Shown here one piece after another: positions 17,051-25,821 of a DNA stretch of 64,000 nucleotides. Source of the DNA: Piscicoccus intestinalis NBRC 104926 (GTDB lineage Bacteria > Actinomycetota > Actinomycetes > Actinomycetales > Dermatophilaceae). The stretch spans positions 1-64,000 of the forward strand of contig NZ_BCNQ01000002.1 of assembly GCF_001515525.1 (NCBI RefSeq), read 5' to 3'. The translations under genes were made by a program, and so were the position numbers. Within the stretch, counting starts at the first letter, position 1, and every line of letters begins with the position of its first letter. Below the pieces are notes generated by a model. The model ran no database searches. It had not been told where the DNA came from and saw only the letters and a program-made list of their open reading frames with translations.

Positions 17051-18697
17051 TCAGACCAGGCCGGCCGCGTGCCGGGCGGCCACGTAACCGAAGGTGAGGC
17101 CCTGACCGATGGTCGCACCGGCTCCGGGGTAGGTGCGGCCGAAGGCGTTACCGGCGGTGTTGCCGATGGCGTACAGACCGTCAATGACCGAGCCGTCGTC
17201 GCGCAGGGCGCGGGCCACGCCGTCGGCCTGCACGCCGCCGCAGGTGCCGAGGTCGCCGGGCACGAGCTGGAGCGCGTAGAACGGCGCGCGCTCGACCGGG
17301 CCGAGGCAGGGGTTCGGGGTGACGCCCGGGTCGCCGTAGTAGCGGTCGTAGGCGCTGACGCCGCGCTCGAAGTCGTCGTCGCGGCCGGCGGCGGCCAGCA
17401 GGTTGAAGCGGTCGACGGTCTGCGGCAGGTGCGGCAGGTCGAGGCGGTCCGCGAGCTCGCCCAGAGTCGGTGCCTGCACGACGATCCCGGCGTCGTACCA
17501 GGATTGCGGCATCGGCTGGCGCGGCAGCACGGTGGCGCCCACGACGTACCGCTCGCGGTAGCGCCGGTCGAAGATCATCCACACGGGCAGGTCGCGGCGC
17601 AGCAGTTCGTGCCCGGCGCTCATGTATTCGAGGGCCTCGTTCATGAAGCGCCGGCCGGCGCGGTCGACGATGAGCTGACCGGGCAGGGACCGTTCGGCGA
17701 GCAACGGCAGCGGCGGGCCACCCGGGGTCGGCATTGCCGGGAACCACCAGGCCTCGTCCATGAACGCCAGTGCGGCGCCGACCTGTTCGTGGGCCAGGGC
17801 GATCGCGTCGCCGGTGTTGGCGGGGTTGCCGAAGCTCCAGTCGGCCGCCAGCCGCGCGGACTGGTACCGCCGGCGCATCGCCGCGTTGTGCTCGAAGCCG
17901 CCGGTGGCGAGGATCACGCCGCGCGCGGCGCTGACCTCGGTGTTCCGCCCGTCACGCTCGACGACGACCCCGGTGACGCGCCCGTCGCGCACGACGAGCT
18001 CGACGAGCGGGGTGTTGCGCCACACCGGGATGCCGGCGGATCGTACGCCCGCGAACAACCCGGCGGCGAGGGCGCTTCCGCCGGCGACGTATTCGCGTCG
18101 CAGGGCGAGGCCACCGACTCCGGTGCCGACGGTCTTGACGGCCTCGAGCACGCCGCGGGGATGACGGGTGAGCAGGTTGAGCCAGCGGTAGGAGCGGCCG
18201 GTGACGGGAAAGGGGAACGACGACGTGAGGTCGGAGGGCCGCAGCAACGCCCGGTCGGCGCCCAGTCGCGTGGCGTCGAACGGTCGGGGCTCGATCGTGC
18301 GCCCGGCCGCGGACCCGCCGGGCAGCTCGGGGCGGTAGTCGGCGTAGCCCGGGATCCACTGAAGGCTCAACGGGGTTCGGCGTCGCAACAGGTCGATGGC
18401 CGCGGGCCCGTGGTCGATGACGGCGCCCCACCGTGCACGCGTGGTTTCACCGGCCGTGACGTGGTCGAGGTAACGCTCGACGCGATCGGACGAGTCGCGC
18501 GCCCCCGCCTCGACCAGCACCCGGTTGCCGGGCACCCAGATGCCGCCTCCGGACAGCGCCGTGGAGCCCCCGACGTACTCGGACTTCTCGACGAGCAGCA
18601 CCGACATGCCCGCGTCGGCCGCGGCGAGGGCGGCGAACATGCCCGTGCCTGTCCCAATCACGACACAGTCGAATTCCGTCACTGCCTTGGCTTCCAC
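17051..18697 (-). CDS. KstD-like FAD-dependent dehydrogenase
   Basis: A 548-residue flavoprotein of the fumarate reductase/3-ketosteroid-delta1-dehydrogenase family. It has the FAD-binding N-terminus (CVVIGTGTGMFAALAAADAG, VEKSEYVGGSTALSGGGIW), a central ILATGGFEHN motif and the KstD-like C-terminus YAIGNTAGNAFGRTYPGAGATIGQGLTFGYVAARHAAG. Such enzymes remove hydrogens next to a ketone in steroids or related rings. The real substrate is open, since no other steroid genes surround it. Start GTG 18697 has GAGGGG just upstream. The EthA-like monooxygenase 1 kb away may be functionally related, but this is not shown. Confidence 0.85.
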   Translation of the reverse strand: MEAKAVTEFDCVVIGTGTGMFAALAAADAGMSVLLVEKSEYVGGSTALSGGGIWVPGNRVLVEAGARDSSDRVERYLDHVTAGETTRARWGAVIDHGPAAIDLLRRRTPLSLQWIPGYADYRPELPGGSAAGRTIEPRPFDATRLGADRALLRPSDLTSSFPFPVTGRSYRWLNLLTRHPRGVLEAVKTVGTGVGGLALRREYVAGGSALAAGLFAGVRSAGIPVWRNTPLVELVVRDGRVTGVVVERDGRNTEVSAARGVILATGGFEHNAAMRRRYQSARLAADWSFGNPANTGDAIALAHEQVGAALAFMDEAWWFPAMPTPGGPPLPLLAERSLPGQLIVDRAGRRFMNEALEYMSAGHELLRRDLPVWMIFDRRYRERYVVGATVLPRQPMPQSWYDAGIVVQAPTLGELADRLDLPHLPQTVDRFNLLAAAGRDDDFERGVSAYDRYYGDPGVTPNPCLGPVERAPFYALQLVPGDLGTCGGVQADGVARALRDDGSVIDGLYAIGNTAGNAFGRTYPGAGATIGQGLTFGYVAARHAAGLV

Positions 18698-18996
18698 ACC
18701 CGTCCCCTCGGCTAACAGGAAACACACTGTAGGGCGAGACGTGGTGTGGTCATCGGCCCGCTCGCTTAGGCGGGCGTTTCACCGGCGCGAACCCTTCGGT
18801 CTCCTTGGCAGGGTGTCGGTTTACCGCCACTGTCGGGCAGCCTTTCCCGATGCACTCACAGGCAGGCTCGCCACAGTCTCAGATCGGAGCCGTCCGCACC
18901 GTGGCGGTTGCGGTCGGCGCTCGGCGTTTCGACTGCAACCGCACCGCCGAGCTCCATGCGCAACCGCGAGCCGGAGACCGAGTCCCGCGAAGGCCG
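18698..18996. other. Intergenic stretch without a recognisable gene
   Basis: 300 bp between a (-) membrane-protein gene and the KstD-like gene. It contains a hairpin GCCCGC-N8-GCGGGC followed by GTTTC (18756-18779), which looks like a weak terminator on the + strand, although no + strand gene ends here. No ribosome site with a credible frame was seen on either strand. Confidence 0.5.
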
Positions 18997-19446
18997 TCAG
19001 CCGCGCGCGCCGCGGTTGGCCCAGACGAGGCGGACGAGCAGGACGACGGCCAGGACGGCGAAGGCTGCGGTCAACGCCCAGCCCCCGGAGAGCACCCACA
19101 TGGCGAAGACCACGGTGCCGGCGACCAGGAGAGCCGTGCGCACCCGCGGGGCGGCGAAGCCCTCCTGCGCGACCGGGCTCCAGGCACCGCCGGGGCCGGC
19201 GAGGTCGAGCTGCCGGCGACGCCACCAGCAGAACACGGCCTGCGCGACCGCCGCGGCCACCAACGCGAGGGAGACGGTCCGCTCCCACCACGCGGCGTCG
19301 GGCCGGGCCCACACGATCGAGTTCAGCCACGTCGTCACGAGCATCATGGACACCGCGATCGACGCGGCCACCGTCAGCGCCCGCCGGGTGATCCGCCAGT
19401 CCGCGTAATCCGGGTGGTCGACGTGCGGCGCGGCATCGCGTGGCAT
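18997..19446 (-). CDS. Small four-TM membrane protein
   Basis: 149 residues starting MPRDAAPHVDHPDYADWRIT with GAGGGAG six bases before ATG 19446. Hydrophobic segments: ALTVAASIAVSMMLVTTWL; TVSLALVAAAVAQAVFCWW; TALLVAGTVVFAMWVLSGG; and a C-terminal ALTAAFAVLAVVLLVRLVW. No family recognised. Actinobacteria encode many such proteins in an arrangement of a short acidic N-tail and four helices. Confidence 0.75.
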   Translation of the reverse strand: MPRDAAPHVDHPDYADWRITRRALTVAASIAVSMMLVTTWLNSIVWARPDAAWWERTVSLALVAAAVAQAVFCWWRRRQLDLAGPGGAWSPVAQEGFAAPRVRTALLVAGTVVFAMWVLSGGWALTAAFAVLAVVLLVRLVWANRGARG

Positions 19447-19587
19447 GGCAGCTCCCTCGTCGTGATGGCTCGCCCCCACCGTAGTCACCGGCCGCCCGTG
19501 GGCCCGCGGCACCTGGACGCGCGGCCACCGACGAGGCGGTCCGTCGCCGCGCGACACCGGAGACGGCGCGAGTCCTGTGAGGCGCCG

Positions 19588-19613
19588 GATTGACCACTCA
19601 CGAGTGGTCAATC
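19588..19613. repeat. Solo 26-bp dyad related to the double-dyad elements
   Basis: A perfect inverted repeat GATTGACCACTC-AC-GAGTGGTCAATC. It matches the second dyad of the element at 30350-30375 (one arm mismatch) and is close to both dyads at 12648-12760. It lies 3' of the EthA-like gene and about 140 bp 5' of the four-TM gene, both on the - strand. Confidence 0.75.
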
Positions 19614-19721
19614 GGGACAGGTCCGACGAAACCCCAGGTCAGCGCCCTGTGACCGTCTCACCATGTGGCAGTGGACGGCAGAGCACCTCACACGGGACAC
19701 CTCTCGCTCGACGGGAGCCGG

Positions 19722-21227
19722 TCATGCGACGACTCCCCGGCCTCCGGAGACGGCGTGCTCGCGGGAGCGCCGGAAGTGCAACCCCTCGCTGATCAGCGGA
19801 CCGTCGAGCAGCTTGCGGTCGTCGTGGTAGTTCATCGACATCCGCCAGGGGGCGTGCGGGCCTTGCCGGGGCAGCTCCCCCAGCGAGCGCTGCACGTAGC
19901 CGGCTCCGAAATCCAGCAGCGGGCGGGTGGGCATGCCGGGGTCGGCGACCACGTACGCGGTGTCGTACCCGTGGGCGTCCATATGAGCAAGCAGTTGACA
20001 CAAGTAGCGGCACAGGATGCCGACCTTGAGGGTCCACGAGGAGTTCGTGTAGCCGACCGACAGCGACAGGTTCGGCACCCCGGACAGCATCGTGCCGCGG
20101 TGCACGACGGTCTGCGCGACCTCGACGGGCTCCCCGTCGACGCGCAACTCGATGCCGCCGAACACCTGCAGGTTCAGGCCGGTGGCGGTGACGATGACGT
20201 CGGCCTCCAGGTGCTCGCCGCCGGCGAGCTGCACGCCCGTCTCGGTGAACGTGACGATCCGGTCGGTGACGACGTCGGCGCGGCCCTCGCGGATGACGCG
20301 GAACAGGTCGCCGTCGGGCACCGCGCACAGCCGCTGGTCCCACGGGTCGTACGGCGGGTTGAAGTGCCGGTCGACGTCGAAACCCGGCGGCAGCTGCCTG
20401 GTGTTGACCCAGCGGATGAGCCGGCGCGCCAGGCGGGGTCGGCGTTGGCAGAAGCTCCAGATCGCGCGCTGCCGGGCGATGTTGACGCGCCGGCTCACGG
20501 CGTAGCCGCGGTCGGGGCCGAGCCAGGCCTGCAGGAGCGTCGCGAGCCGGTCGACGCGCGGCACGGGCAGCACGTAGGTGGGGGTGCGCTGCAACATCGT
20601 CACGTGCGCGGCCCGCTGCGCCAGCGCCGGCACGAGGGTGACCGCGGTGGCGCCGCTGCCGATGACGACGACCCGCTTGCCGGTGTAGTCGAGATCCTCG
20701 GGCCAGAACTGCGGGTGCACGATCTGCCCGGCGAACCGCTCCCGCCCCTGGAACACCGGTGTGTATCCCTCGTCGTAGCGGTAGTAGCCGGTGCCGGCGA
20801 AGATCCACCCGGCGGTCATCGTGATCGTCCGCCCGCCGTGCTCGACGGTGACGACCCAGTGCGCCCGCTCGCTGCGCCAGTCGGCGCGCACGACGCGGTG
20901 CCCGTAACGCACCTGCTGCGCCAGGTCGTTCTCCGCCAGCGCCTGGCCCAGGTAGCGCAGGATCTGATCGGCGTCGGCGATCGCCTCCTTCTCGCGCCAC
21001 GGCTTGAACTCGTAGCCGAACGTGTGCAGGTCGGAGTCGGAGCGAATGCCCGGGTAGCGGAACAGATCCCACGTGCCACCGAAGCTCATCCGGGCCTCGA
21101 GGACGACGACCCGGCGGCGGGGGTGTTCGTGCGCGAGGTAACGCGCGGCGCCGATACCGGAGATACCGGCTCCGATGACGAGGACGTCGACGTGCTCGAT
21201 GGCCTCGGGGGCGGGTTCGGGAGTCAT
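19722..21227 (-). CDS. ethA: EthA-like FAD-containing (Baeyer-Villiger) monooxygenase
   Basis: A 501-residue class B flavoprotein monooxygenase. It has FAD site VLVIGAGISGIGAARYL, the line GGTWDLFRYPGIRSDSDLHT typical of EthA, HPQFWPEDLDYTGKRVVVIGSGATAV (NADPH site) and FNPPYDPWDQRLCAVPDGDLF. Colinear similarity to mycobacterial EthA (remembered, not searched) runs to the C-terminus. Such enzymes insert oxygen next to a ketone or oxidise thioamides and sulfides with NADPH and O2. No EthR-type TetR gene is adjacent. Start ATG 21227 fits the family N-terminus. The native substrate is unknown. Confidence 0.9.
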   Translation of the reverse strand: MTPEPAPEAIEHVDVLVIGAGISGIGAARYLAHEHPRRRVVVLEARMSFGGTWDLFRYPGIRSDSDLHTFGYEFKPWREKEAIADADQILRYLGQALAENDLAQQVRYGHRVVRADWRSERAHWVVTVEHGGRTITMTAGWIFAGTGYYRYDEGYTPVFQGRERFAGQIVHPQFWPEDLDYTGKRVVVIGSGATAVTLVPALAQRAAHVTMLQRTPTYVLPVPRVDRLATLLQAWLGPDRGYAVSRRVNIARQRAIWSFCQRRPRLARRLIRWVNTRQLPPGFDVDRHFNPPYDPWDQRLCAVPDGDLFRVIREGRADVVTDRIVTFTETGVQLAGGEHLEADVIVTATGLNLQVFGGIELRVDGEPVEVAQTVVHRGTMLSGVPNLSLSVGYTNSSWTLKVGILCRYLCQLLAHMDAHGYDTAYVVADPGMPTRPLLDFGAGYVQRSLGELPRQGPHAPWRMSMNYHDDRKLLDGPLISEGLHFRRSREHAVSGGRGVVA

Positions 21228-21306
21228 AGGTCCTCTTCGGTGGAACTGGACTGACTACAGGATCCCTCGCGACGCGGCGGCCCACCCGGCGCCCCGCCTC
21301 GGAACA

Positions 21307-21672
21307 CTAGGGACCGAGCAGCGCCAGGGGCACGACGGCGACTCCGTCGGATCGCCGGTAGGCCTGCGACCCGGTAGTCAGAACCACCAGGTCGCGGACC
21401 CGTGCGCCGAGCTGGGAGCGCAGCCAGAGGAGGTTTCGCACGTCGGTCGCTTCCACGCTGGCGCTGAGCTTGACCTCGATGCCCACGAGCCGCCCGGCCC
21501 CGGCTTCGACGACGAGGTCGACCTCCCGCTCACCCCGCTGCGTGCGCACGTGGGACACGCGGGCGTCCAGGCTCTGGGCGATGACCCGCACGGACAGTGT
21601 GCACAGGCTCTCGAACAACGCCCCGAGCAATGGACCCTGTCCGGCGATGGTGCGCCCGAGCCCGTCGAGCAA
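21307..21672 (-). pseudogene. Remnant of an AAA_14/DUF4143 ATPase (C-terminal domain only)
   Basis: About 120 residues match the end of DUF4143 ATPases. GALFESLCTLSVRVIAQ and REVDLVVEAGAGRLVGIEVK (the PD-(D/E)XK-like core) are followed by SASVEATDVRNLLWLRSQLG and the usual ending. Intact members are about 400 residues with an N-terminal P-loop ATPase, which is absent here. The sequence just upstream (21673-21854) does not continue the protein in any frame. It is therefore a decayed fragment of a gene family that is often mobile or toxin-antitoxin-like. Residual expression is unlikely. Confidence 0.75.
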
Positions 21673-21854
21673 CTCGCGCTCGCCGTGGCCCTCCCTGCAG
21701 GGCGACGGTCATCGCGTTGACCTGCACTATCGGCATCGCGACGATGAGCAGCACCACGATCGGCACGCCCCGGCGCAGCCCCAGGCCGCGAGTCAATAGG
21801 CAGGGCCAGTGCGGCGCCTGGACTCGCGGGCGATCATGACGCAGAGTGCGAGGC

Positions 21855-22805
21855 ATGACCTCCGACTCCCCCGACGTACGAGGGCGTGCTGCGCGCGGCC
21901 GAGGCCATCGCGAGGCAGCTGCCGCCCACCCCCGCCTGGCGTTACCCGACGCTCGACGAGTACGTCGGGGCCGGCGTCGTCCTCAAACTCGAGAACACCC
22001 AGCCCACCGGCGCGTTCAAGGTGCGCGGCGGTCTGGCGCTGCTCGCGGCCCTGAGCCCGACACCGCCGGGCTCGTGACCGCCTCCACCGGCAACCACGCC
22101 CAGTCGATCGCGTTCGCCGCCGCCCGCCACGGGCTGCCGGCGGTGATCGTCATGCCGACGAGCGCCCCCGACGGCAAGATCGCCGCGACGAAGGCGCTCG
22201 GCGCGGACGTCGAACTGCACGGGCCGACGATGTCGGAGGCGCTGGAGCACGCGCGGTCGGTCGCGGACGAGCGGGGCTGGCGCTTCGTCAGTCCCGACGA
22301 CGTCGAGATCCTGCACGGGCACGCCACGGTCAGTCTCGAACTGCTGCGCGCCCACCCCGATCTGGAGGCCGTGTACCTGCCCGTCGGCAGCGGAACCGGC
22401 GCCGCCGGGGCGTGCCTCGTGCGCGACGCCCTCGCGCCGGACTGCCGGATCATCGGCGTGCAGTCGGCCCAGGCACCCGCCGCCCATCGCGCGTGGCAGA
22501 GCGGGGAGCCCGCGACCGCGCCGTGCACCACGCGGGCCAGCGGCCTGGCCACCGCGGCGTCGTTCGAGCGCACCCAGGCCGTGCTGCGGGCCCGGCTCGA
22601 CGACTTCCTGCTCGTCGACGACGACGAGATCGACGCGGCCCGACGGCTGCTCGCGACCCACGCGCACACCCTCGCCGAGGGAGCCGGTGCCGCCGCCCTC
22701 GCCGGTCTGCTCGCCGACCCGAACCGGCCGGCCCGGTGCGCGGCCATCGTCAGCGGCGGCAACGCCGACGCCCACGAACTCGCCACCCTGACCGCCCCGG
22801 AGTAA
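21855..22805 (+). pseudogene. PLP-dependent threonine/serine dehydratase with two frame breaks
   Basis: The frame starts at ATG 21855 (MTSDSP), shifts at a C5 run (21868-21872; four Cs would keep frame), continues through YEGVLRAAEAIARQLPP and the PLP-lysine segment PTGAFKVRGG, then shifts back at CCC 22056-22058 (a fourth C would keep frame) into GLVTASTGNHAQSIAFAAARHG. From there it is intact to the stop, with VGSGTGAAGACL as the PLP phosphate-binding Gly-rich loop. The repaired protein would be about 316 residues, a fold-type II dehydratase that deaminates threonine or serine, or a racemase of the same family. Two compensating indels may reflect sequence error. Confidence 0.8.
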
Positions 22806-22816
22806 CCCCCACACCC

Positions 22817-22890
22817 TGCCGAAGGCTGCCCTTTCGGTCGGGGGCTAGGGCTGTCGTAGGAGCTCTCGGCCGAAAGGGCAGCCTTCGGCC
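22817..22890. repeat. 74-bp hairpin repeat, copy 3 (between tandem genes)
   Basis: Same 74-bp length as the other two copies. The outer arms are GCCGAAGGCTGCCCTTTCGG and its complement, with inner arms less well paired. It lies 12 bp after the dehydratase stop. A diverged extra right arm follows (about 22908-22944: AGCTTTCGGC... CACCTTCGGCGGAG), just before the DUF1648 gene. That suggests local duplication of half of the element. Confidence 0.82.
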
Positions 22891-22955
22891 GAGTATCGGG
22901 TATGAGGAGCTTTCGGCAGAGAAGGGGAGCACCTTCGGCGGAGAATGGGGGCGTG

Positions 22956-23504
22956 ATGAGCGGGGCGCGGGCGGTGTGGGCGGCGGCGTGTGCGGCGTAC
23001 GCCGGGGTGCTGCTCTGGTCGGCGGGGCGGCTCCCGGAGCGGGTGGCCTCCCACTTCGGCGCCGGCGGCGCGGCCGACGGCTGGTCGAGCCGCGGCGAAC
23101 ACCTCCTGTTCATAGGCCTGCTCGGAGTCGGCATGCTCGCCGGGTTGCCGCTGCTGGCGGCCGTGCTGAGCCGCGGCAGCGGCACGTTCATCAATGTGCC
23201 GCACAAGGACTACTGGCTCGACGACGCCCACCCGAACCGCCGCCGCGAGTTCCGCCGCCGCTTCACCGACGACGTGCTGACGGTGGCCGCGCTCACCGGC
23301 GCGCTGCTCACGTGGATGCAGGTCGAGACCGTGCTCGCGAACGAGTCCGATCCGCCGCGCATGAGCGCCTCCATGTGGGTGGCCCTGGTCGTCTTCATGG
23401 TGCTCATGCTCGGCTGGACGGCCTGGCTGCTCACGTCGCGCTACCGCCCGCCGGCCGAGGAACCCGGCTCAGGAGACGACGGGCCGATCCTGCCGACGCG
23501 CTGA
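22956..23504 (+). CDS. DUF1648 domain membrane protein
   Basis: A 182-residue protein with an N-terminal TM, then the DUF1648 signature LPERVASHFGAGGAADGWSS, a second TM (LLFIGLLGVGMLAGLPLLAAVL) and two more TMs near the end (VAALTGALLTWM; WVALVVFMVLMLGWTAWLLT). DUF1648 occurs in small membrane proteins and in SdpI-type immunity proteins; function here is unknown. ATG 22956 follows a G-rich ribosome site. The upstream region contains the hairpin repeat and its half-copy, so its leader may be structured. Confidence 0.82.
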   Translation: MSGARAVWAAACAAYAGVLLWSAGRLPERVASHFGAGGAADGWSSRGEHLLFIGLLGVGMLAGLPLLAAVLSRGSGTFINVPHKDYWLDDAHPNRRREFRRRFTDDVLTVAALTGALLTWMQVETVLANESDPPRMSASMWVALVVFMVLMLGWTAWLLTSRYRPPAEEPGSGDDGPILPTR

Positions 23505-23574
23505 GTCGACCCGTCGCGCCCGACCGAGCGGTTGCGGACTCAGCCCGTCCGCAGAGGCCCGTACGGTCGCGGGC

Positions 23575-25806
23575 ATGAGCGACCGCTCCATCCGCATCCG
23601 AGGCGCCCGCACCCACAACCTCGCGGGCCTGGACATCGACATCCCCCGCGGCGCACTGGTGGTCGTCGTCGGGGTCTCCGGGTCGGGCAAGTCCAGCCTG
23701 GTGTTCGACACGATCGCCGCGGAGGCGGGCCACGAGCTCAACGAGACGTATCCACCGTTCGTCCGCAACCGGCTGCCGCGCTGGACGCGCCCCGACGTCG
23801 AACACATCGAGGGACTTTCGCCGGTCGTCGTCATCGATCAGCGCCGCCTCGGCGGCAACGCCCGCTCGACCGTCGGCACGATCACCGACACGTGGACCTA
23901 CCTGCGGCTGCTGTACTCCCGCGTCGGCGAGCCGCACGTCGGCGACAGCAACCGGTTCTCGTTCAACGACCCCGCCGGCATGTGCCCGCGCTGCTCCGGC
24001 CTCGGGCAGGTCGTCGTCTCCGCGGTCGACCGCTTTCTCGACCTCGACAAGTCGCTGGCGCAGGGCGCGATCCGGCTGCCGGGGTTCGGCAACGGCGGCT
24101 ACTGGTACTCCCAGTACGCCGACATCTGCAGCTTCGACGCGAACACCCCGCTGCGCGAATGGAGTTCGACGCAACGCGAGGCGCTGCTGTACGGCAACGA
24201 GGCCGCGGCCCGGCTCGGCACCCGCCCGCCGGCCGACTACGAGGGCGTCGTCGAGCGCTTCGAACGCATCTACCTGCACACCTCCGACAACCTCTCCGAC
24301 CGCAAGCGCGCGACGATCGAGCGCTTCACCGACTCCGCGACCTGCCCCGACTGCGGCGGCGACCGGCTCGCCGAAGACGCCCGCACCGCAACGCTGCTCG
24401 GCCACACGATCGGCGAGTTGGCACGTCTGGAGGTCACCGAGCTCACCGAGGTCGTGCGCCGCGTCTCCGAGCCCGCGGTGGCGCCGGTCCTGCAGGCGCT
24501 CACCGAGCGGCTCGAGGCGATGACGATGATCGGCCTCGGCTACCTGCACCTGGGCCGGGCGACAACAACCCTGTCGGGCGGGGAGTCGCAGCGCATCAAG
24601 ACCGTCAAGCACCTCGGCTCCAGCCTCATCGAGATGCTGTACGTCTTCGACGAGCCCACGGTCGGGCTACACCCACGTGACGTCGAGTCGATGACCCGGC
24701 TGCTGCGGGCCCTCGTCGACAAGGGCAACAGCGTGCTCGTCGTCGAGCACGACCCCGCGGTCATGGCGGTCGCCGACCAGATCGTCGAGATCGGCCCCGA
24801 CGCCGGAGCCGGAGGCGGTCACCTCGTCTTCCAGGGCCAGTGGGCGGCGCTGACCGGCACCCCGACGGCGAAGGCGCTGACGCACCGCGAGCCACTCACC
24901 ACCGAGCCGCGACCACCCCGCGGCCACGCGCGCCTTGTGTCGGCCACCCGCAACAATCTGGCCGGCGTCACCGTCGACATCCCGCTCGGCGTGCTCACCG
25001 TGTTCACGGGCGTCGCCGGCTCCGGCAAGTCGAGCCTGGCCGCCGAACTGGTCGACCGGCACGAGGCGGTCGTCATCGATCAACGCCCGGGGGCGGCCAA
25101 CCGGCGCTCCACCCCGGTGAGCTACACCGGCGTCGGCACCGCGATCCGGCGCCTGTTCGCCCGCCGAACCGGCGCACCGGTCGGCCTGTTCAGCGCCAAC
25201 TCCGAGGGCGGCTGCCCCGACTGCCGCGGCCTCGGCGTGATCTACACCGACCTGGCGTTCATGGACGGCCAGGAGACCGTGTGCCACGCCTGCGACGGGC
25301 GCCGGTTCACCCCCGAGGCGCTGCGTCACACCGTCGACGGCCTGACCATCGCCGACGTCGACGACCTCACGGTCTCCGACGCCTTGCAGCGTCTGCCTGA
25401 TCCAAAGATCCGCGCCGGGCTGGCGCAGCTGGAGCGGGTCGGCCTGGGCTACCTGCGGCTCGGGCAGGCGCTGTCGACGCTCTCGGGTGGCGAAGCGCAG
25501 CGCGTCAAGATCGCCAAGGAGCTGCGCGACGCGACGACCCCGACCCGGTACGTGCTCGACGAGCCGACCACCGGCCTGCACCTGCGCGACATCGGCACCC
25601 TGCTGGGCGTGCTCGACGCGCTCCTCGACGCCGGCCACACGGTCGTCGTCATCGAGCACAACCTCGACGTCATCCGCCGCGCCGACCACGTCATCGACCT
25701 CGGTCCCGGGCCCGGCCGCCACGGCGGCCGCGTCATCTACGAAGGGCCGGTCGCCGGCCTCGCGACAGCCGACACCCCGACCGGTCACGCGCTCCGGGAG
25801 CCGTGA
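23575..25806 (+). CDS. Short UvrA-like ABC ATPase (UvrA2/DrrC type)
   Basis: 743 residues, against about 950 for UvrA. There are two ATPase heads, each with Walker A (GVSGSGKSS at 33-41; GVAGSGKSS in the second half), signature LSGGESQRIK / LSGGEAQRVK and Walker B (VFDEPTVGLH; VLDEPTTGLH). Zinc-ribbon pairs CPRCSGLG, CPDCGGDR, CPDCRGLG and CHACDGRR are present. The gap between the first Walker A and its signature is short, so the UvrB-interaction region appears absent. That makes it a class II UvrA, the group that includes daunorubicin-resistance protein DrrC. A role in tolerance of DNA-binding drugs, or repair without UvrB, is inferred. ATG 23575 opens a single-gene unit. Confidence 0.9.
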   Translation: MSDRSIRIRGARTHNLAGLDIDIPRGALVVVVGVSGSGKSSLVFDTIAAEAGHELNETYPPFVRNRLPRWTRPDVEHIEGLSPVVVIDQRRLGGNARSTVGTITDTWTYLRLLYSRVGEPHVGDSNRFSFNDPAGMCPRCSGLGQVVVSAVDRFLDLDKSLAQGAIRLPGFGNGGYWYSQYADICSFDANTPLREWSSTQREALLYGNEAAARLGTRPPADYEGVVERFERIYLHTSDNLSDRKRATIERFTDSATCPDCGGDRLAEDARTATLLGHTIGELARLEVTELTEVVRRVSEPAVAPVLQALTERLEAMTMIGLGYLHLGRATTTLSGGESQRIKTVKHLGSSLIEMLYVFDEPTVGLHPRDVESMTRLLRALVDKGNSVLVVEHDPAVMAVADQIVEIGPDAGAGGGHLVFQGQWAALTGTPTAKALTHREPLTTEPRPPRGHARLVSATRNNLAGVTVDIPLGVLTVFTGVAGSGKSSLAAELVDRHEAVVIDQRPGAANRRSTPVSYTGVGTAIRRLFARRTGAPVGLFSANSEGGCPDCRGLGVIYTDLAFMDGQETVCHACDGRRFTPEALRHTVDGLTIADVDDLTVSDALQRLPDPKIRAGLAQLERVGLGYLRLGQALSTLSGGEAQRVKIAKELRDATTPTRYVLDEPTTGLHLRDIGTLLGVLDALLDAGHTVVVIEHNLDVIRRADHVIDLGPGPGRHGGRVIYEGPVAGLATADTPTGHALREP

Positions 25807-25821
25807 GCCCGCCGACGCTCG

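Noticed and set aside
18756-18779. GCCCGC/GCGGGC hairpin as a terminator
   Set aside because: It would terminate + strand transcription but no + strand gene ends nearby; noted only as part of the intergenic description.
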